64,000 nucleotides of DNA. Origin: Streptomyces sp. NBC_00775 (GTDB taxonomy: Bacteria; Actinomycetota; Actinomycetes; Streptomycetales; Streptomycetaceae). The stretch is taken from assembly GCF_036347135.1 (NCBI RefSeq), contig NZ_CP108938.1, positions 8,308,001 through 8,372,000 on the forward strand, written 5' to 3'. The translations under genes and the position numbers were made by a program. Below the pieces are notes generated by a model that saw only the letters and a program-made list of their open reading frames with translations, did no database searches and was not told the DNA's origin. Positions 63,827-64,000 of the stretch are shown here, piece after piece; position 1 is the stretch's first letter; each line of letters starts with the position of its first letter.

Positions 63827-64000
63827 CTAGCCCCGCGTGAGCTTCTTGAGCTGAGTCATGGATCCGTTGAAGAGATTCTGGTCACCCGGCAGGCTGCCGC
63901 TGTTGTCGTACTGCCAGAACGTCCAGTACGACCAGCCGGCGGGCAGCGCGCCCGCGTCCGCCGAGTCGTAGCGGGCGAGCCACAGGGCGTGGTTCGCGGC
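63827..64000 (-). CDS. GH25 muramidase (lysozyme), C-terminal fragment
   Basis: Only the last 57 codons and the TAG stop are in the window; the frame is open to base 64000. The peptide contains NHALWLARYDSADAGALPAG, WSYWTFWQYDNSG, LPGDQNLFNGS: the pattern WxFWQY(S/D)xxG...D.N.F.G at the end of glycoside hydrolase family 25 catalytic domains. A secreted N-acetylmuramidase is therefore likely. The 178-nt gap to pit holds the PHO box and a GC-rich ggggcgg/ccgcccc stem (63761-63781) that could terminate another transcript. Confidence 0.8.
   Translation of the reverse strand, partial: AANHALWLARYDSADAGALPAGWSYWTFWQYDNSGSLPGDQNLFNGSMTQLKKLTRG

Overview
The window is high-GC actinobacterial DNA with third-position G/C bias, frequent GTG starts, Tat and Sec signal peptides, and many translationally coupled operons. 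Gene content (ectABCD next to an amino-acid ABC operon, an LAxTG surface protein, a cobalamin cluster and a Pit phosphate transporter under a PHO box) points to Streptomyces. The order resembles what I recall of the S. coelicolor SCO1845-SCO1880 region, but I could not check this.

Left part (1-16.7 kb): a dense pectin-degradation locus. It encodes three pectin methylesterases (CE8, the first cut by the window edge), two PL1 and two PL9 pectate lyases, one PL3 pectate lyase, a PL4 rhamnogalacturonan lyase, a rhamnogalacturonan acetylesterase, a two-module GH43 enzyme, a sugar-type binding lipoprotein without permeases, and a secreted HAD acid phosphatase. An ECF-like sigma factor with a membrane anti-sigma-like partner follows. 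After a purine-type permease and a class B penicillin-binding protein come a divergent IclR regulator and an aldehyde dehydrogenase of the 2,5-dioxovalerate type. That enzyme could finish the oxidation of the uronic acids released outside the cell.

Middle part (24-43.3 kb): mixed housekeeping and accessory genes. These are a DUF1349 protein, an MFS exporter divergent from a GlxA/AraC regulator, a GNAT protein, a FrnE-like DsbA protein, two class V aminotransferases, an ECF sigma factor with a zinc-finger/MDMPI anti-sigma protein, ectABCD (minus strand), a three-gene polar amino-acid ABC transporter, an amidohydrolase, a serine hydrolase and an LAETG surface protein. A composite palindromic repeat with 30-nt terminal inverted repeats occurs here twice in opposite orientation, and its core recurs behind several genes as a terminator-like hairpin.

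Right part (43.4-61.9 kb): a cobalamin cluster on the minus strand in two coupled blocks. The first is cobD-cobQ-cobN-chlID-cobO-cobB-cobI; the second is cobM-cobL-cbiG/cobJ-cobH-cbiX-cobC. A ZIP-family metal transporter on the plus strand lies between them. The first block begins with a cobalamin riboswitch. Upstream of that lies a second structure that resembles a degraded aptamer and competes for the same stem strand. Between riboswitch and cobD is a 25-codon leader ORF with its own ribosome binding site, ending 4 nt before the cobD start.

Right edge (62.1-64 kb): a Pit low-affinity phosphate transporter with a PHO box, a small membrane protein after it, a strong terminator, and the 3' end of a GH25 muramidase gene.
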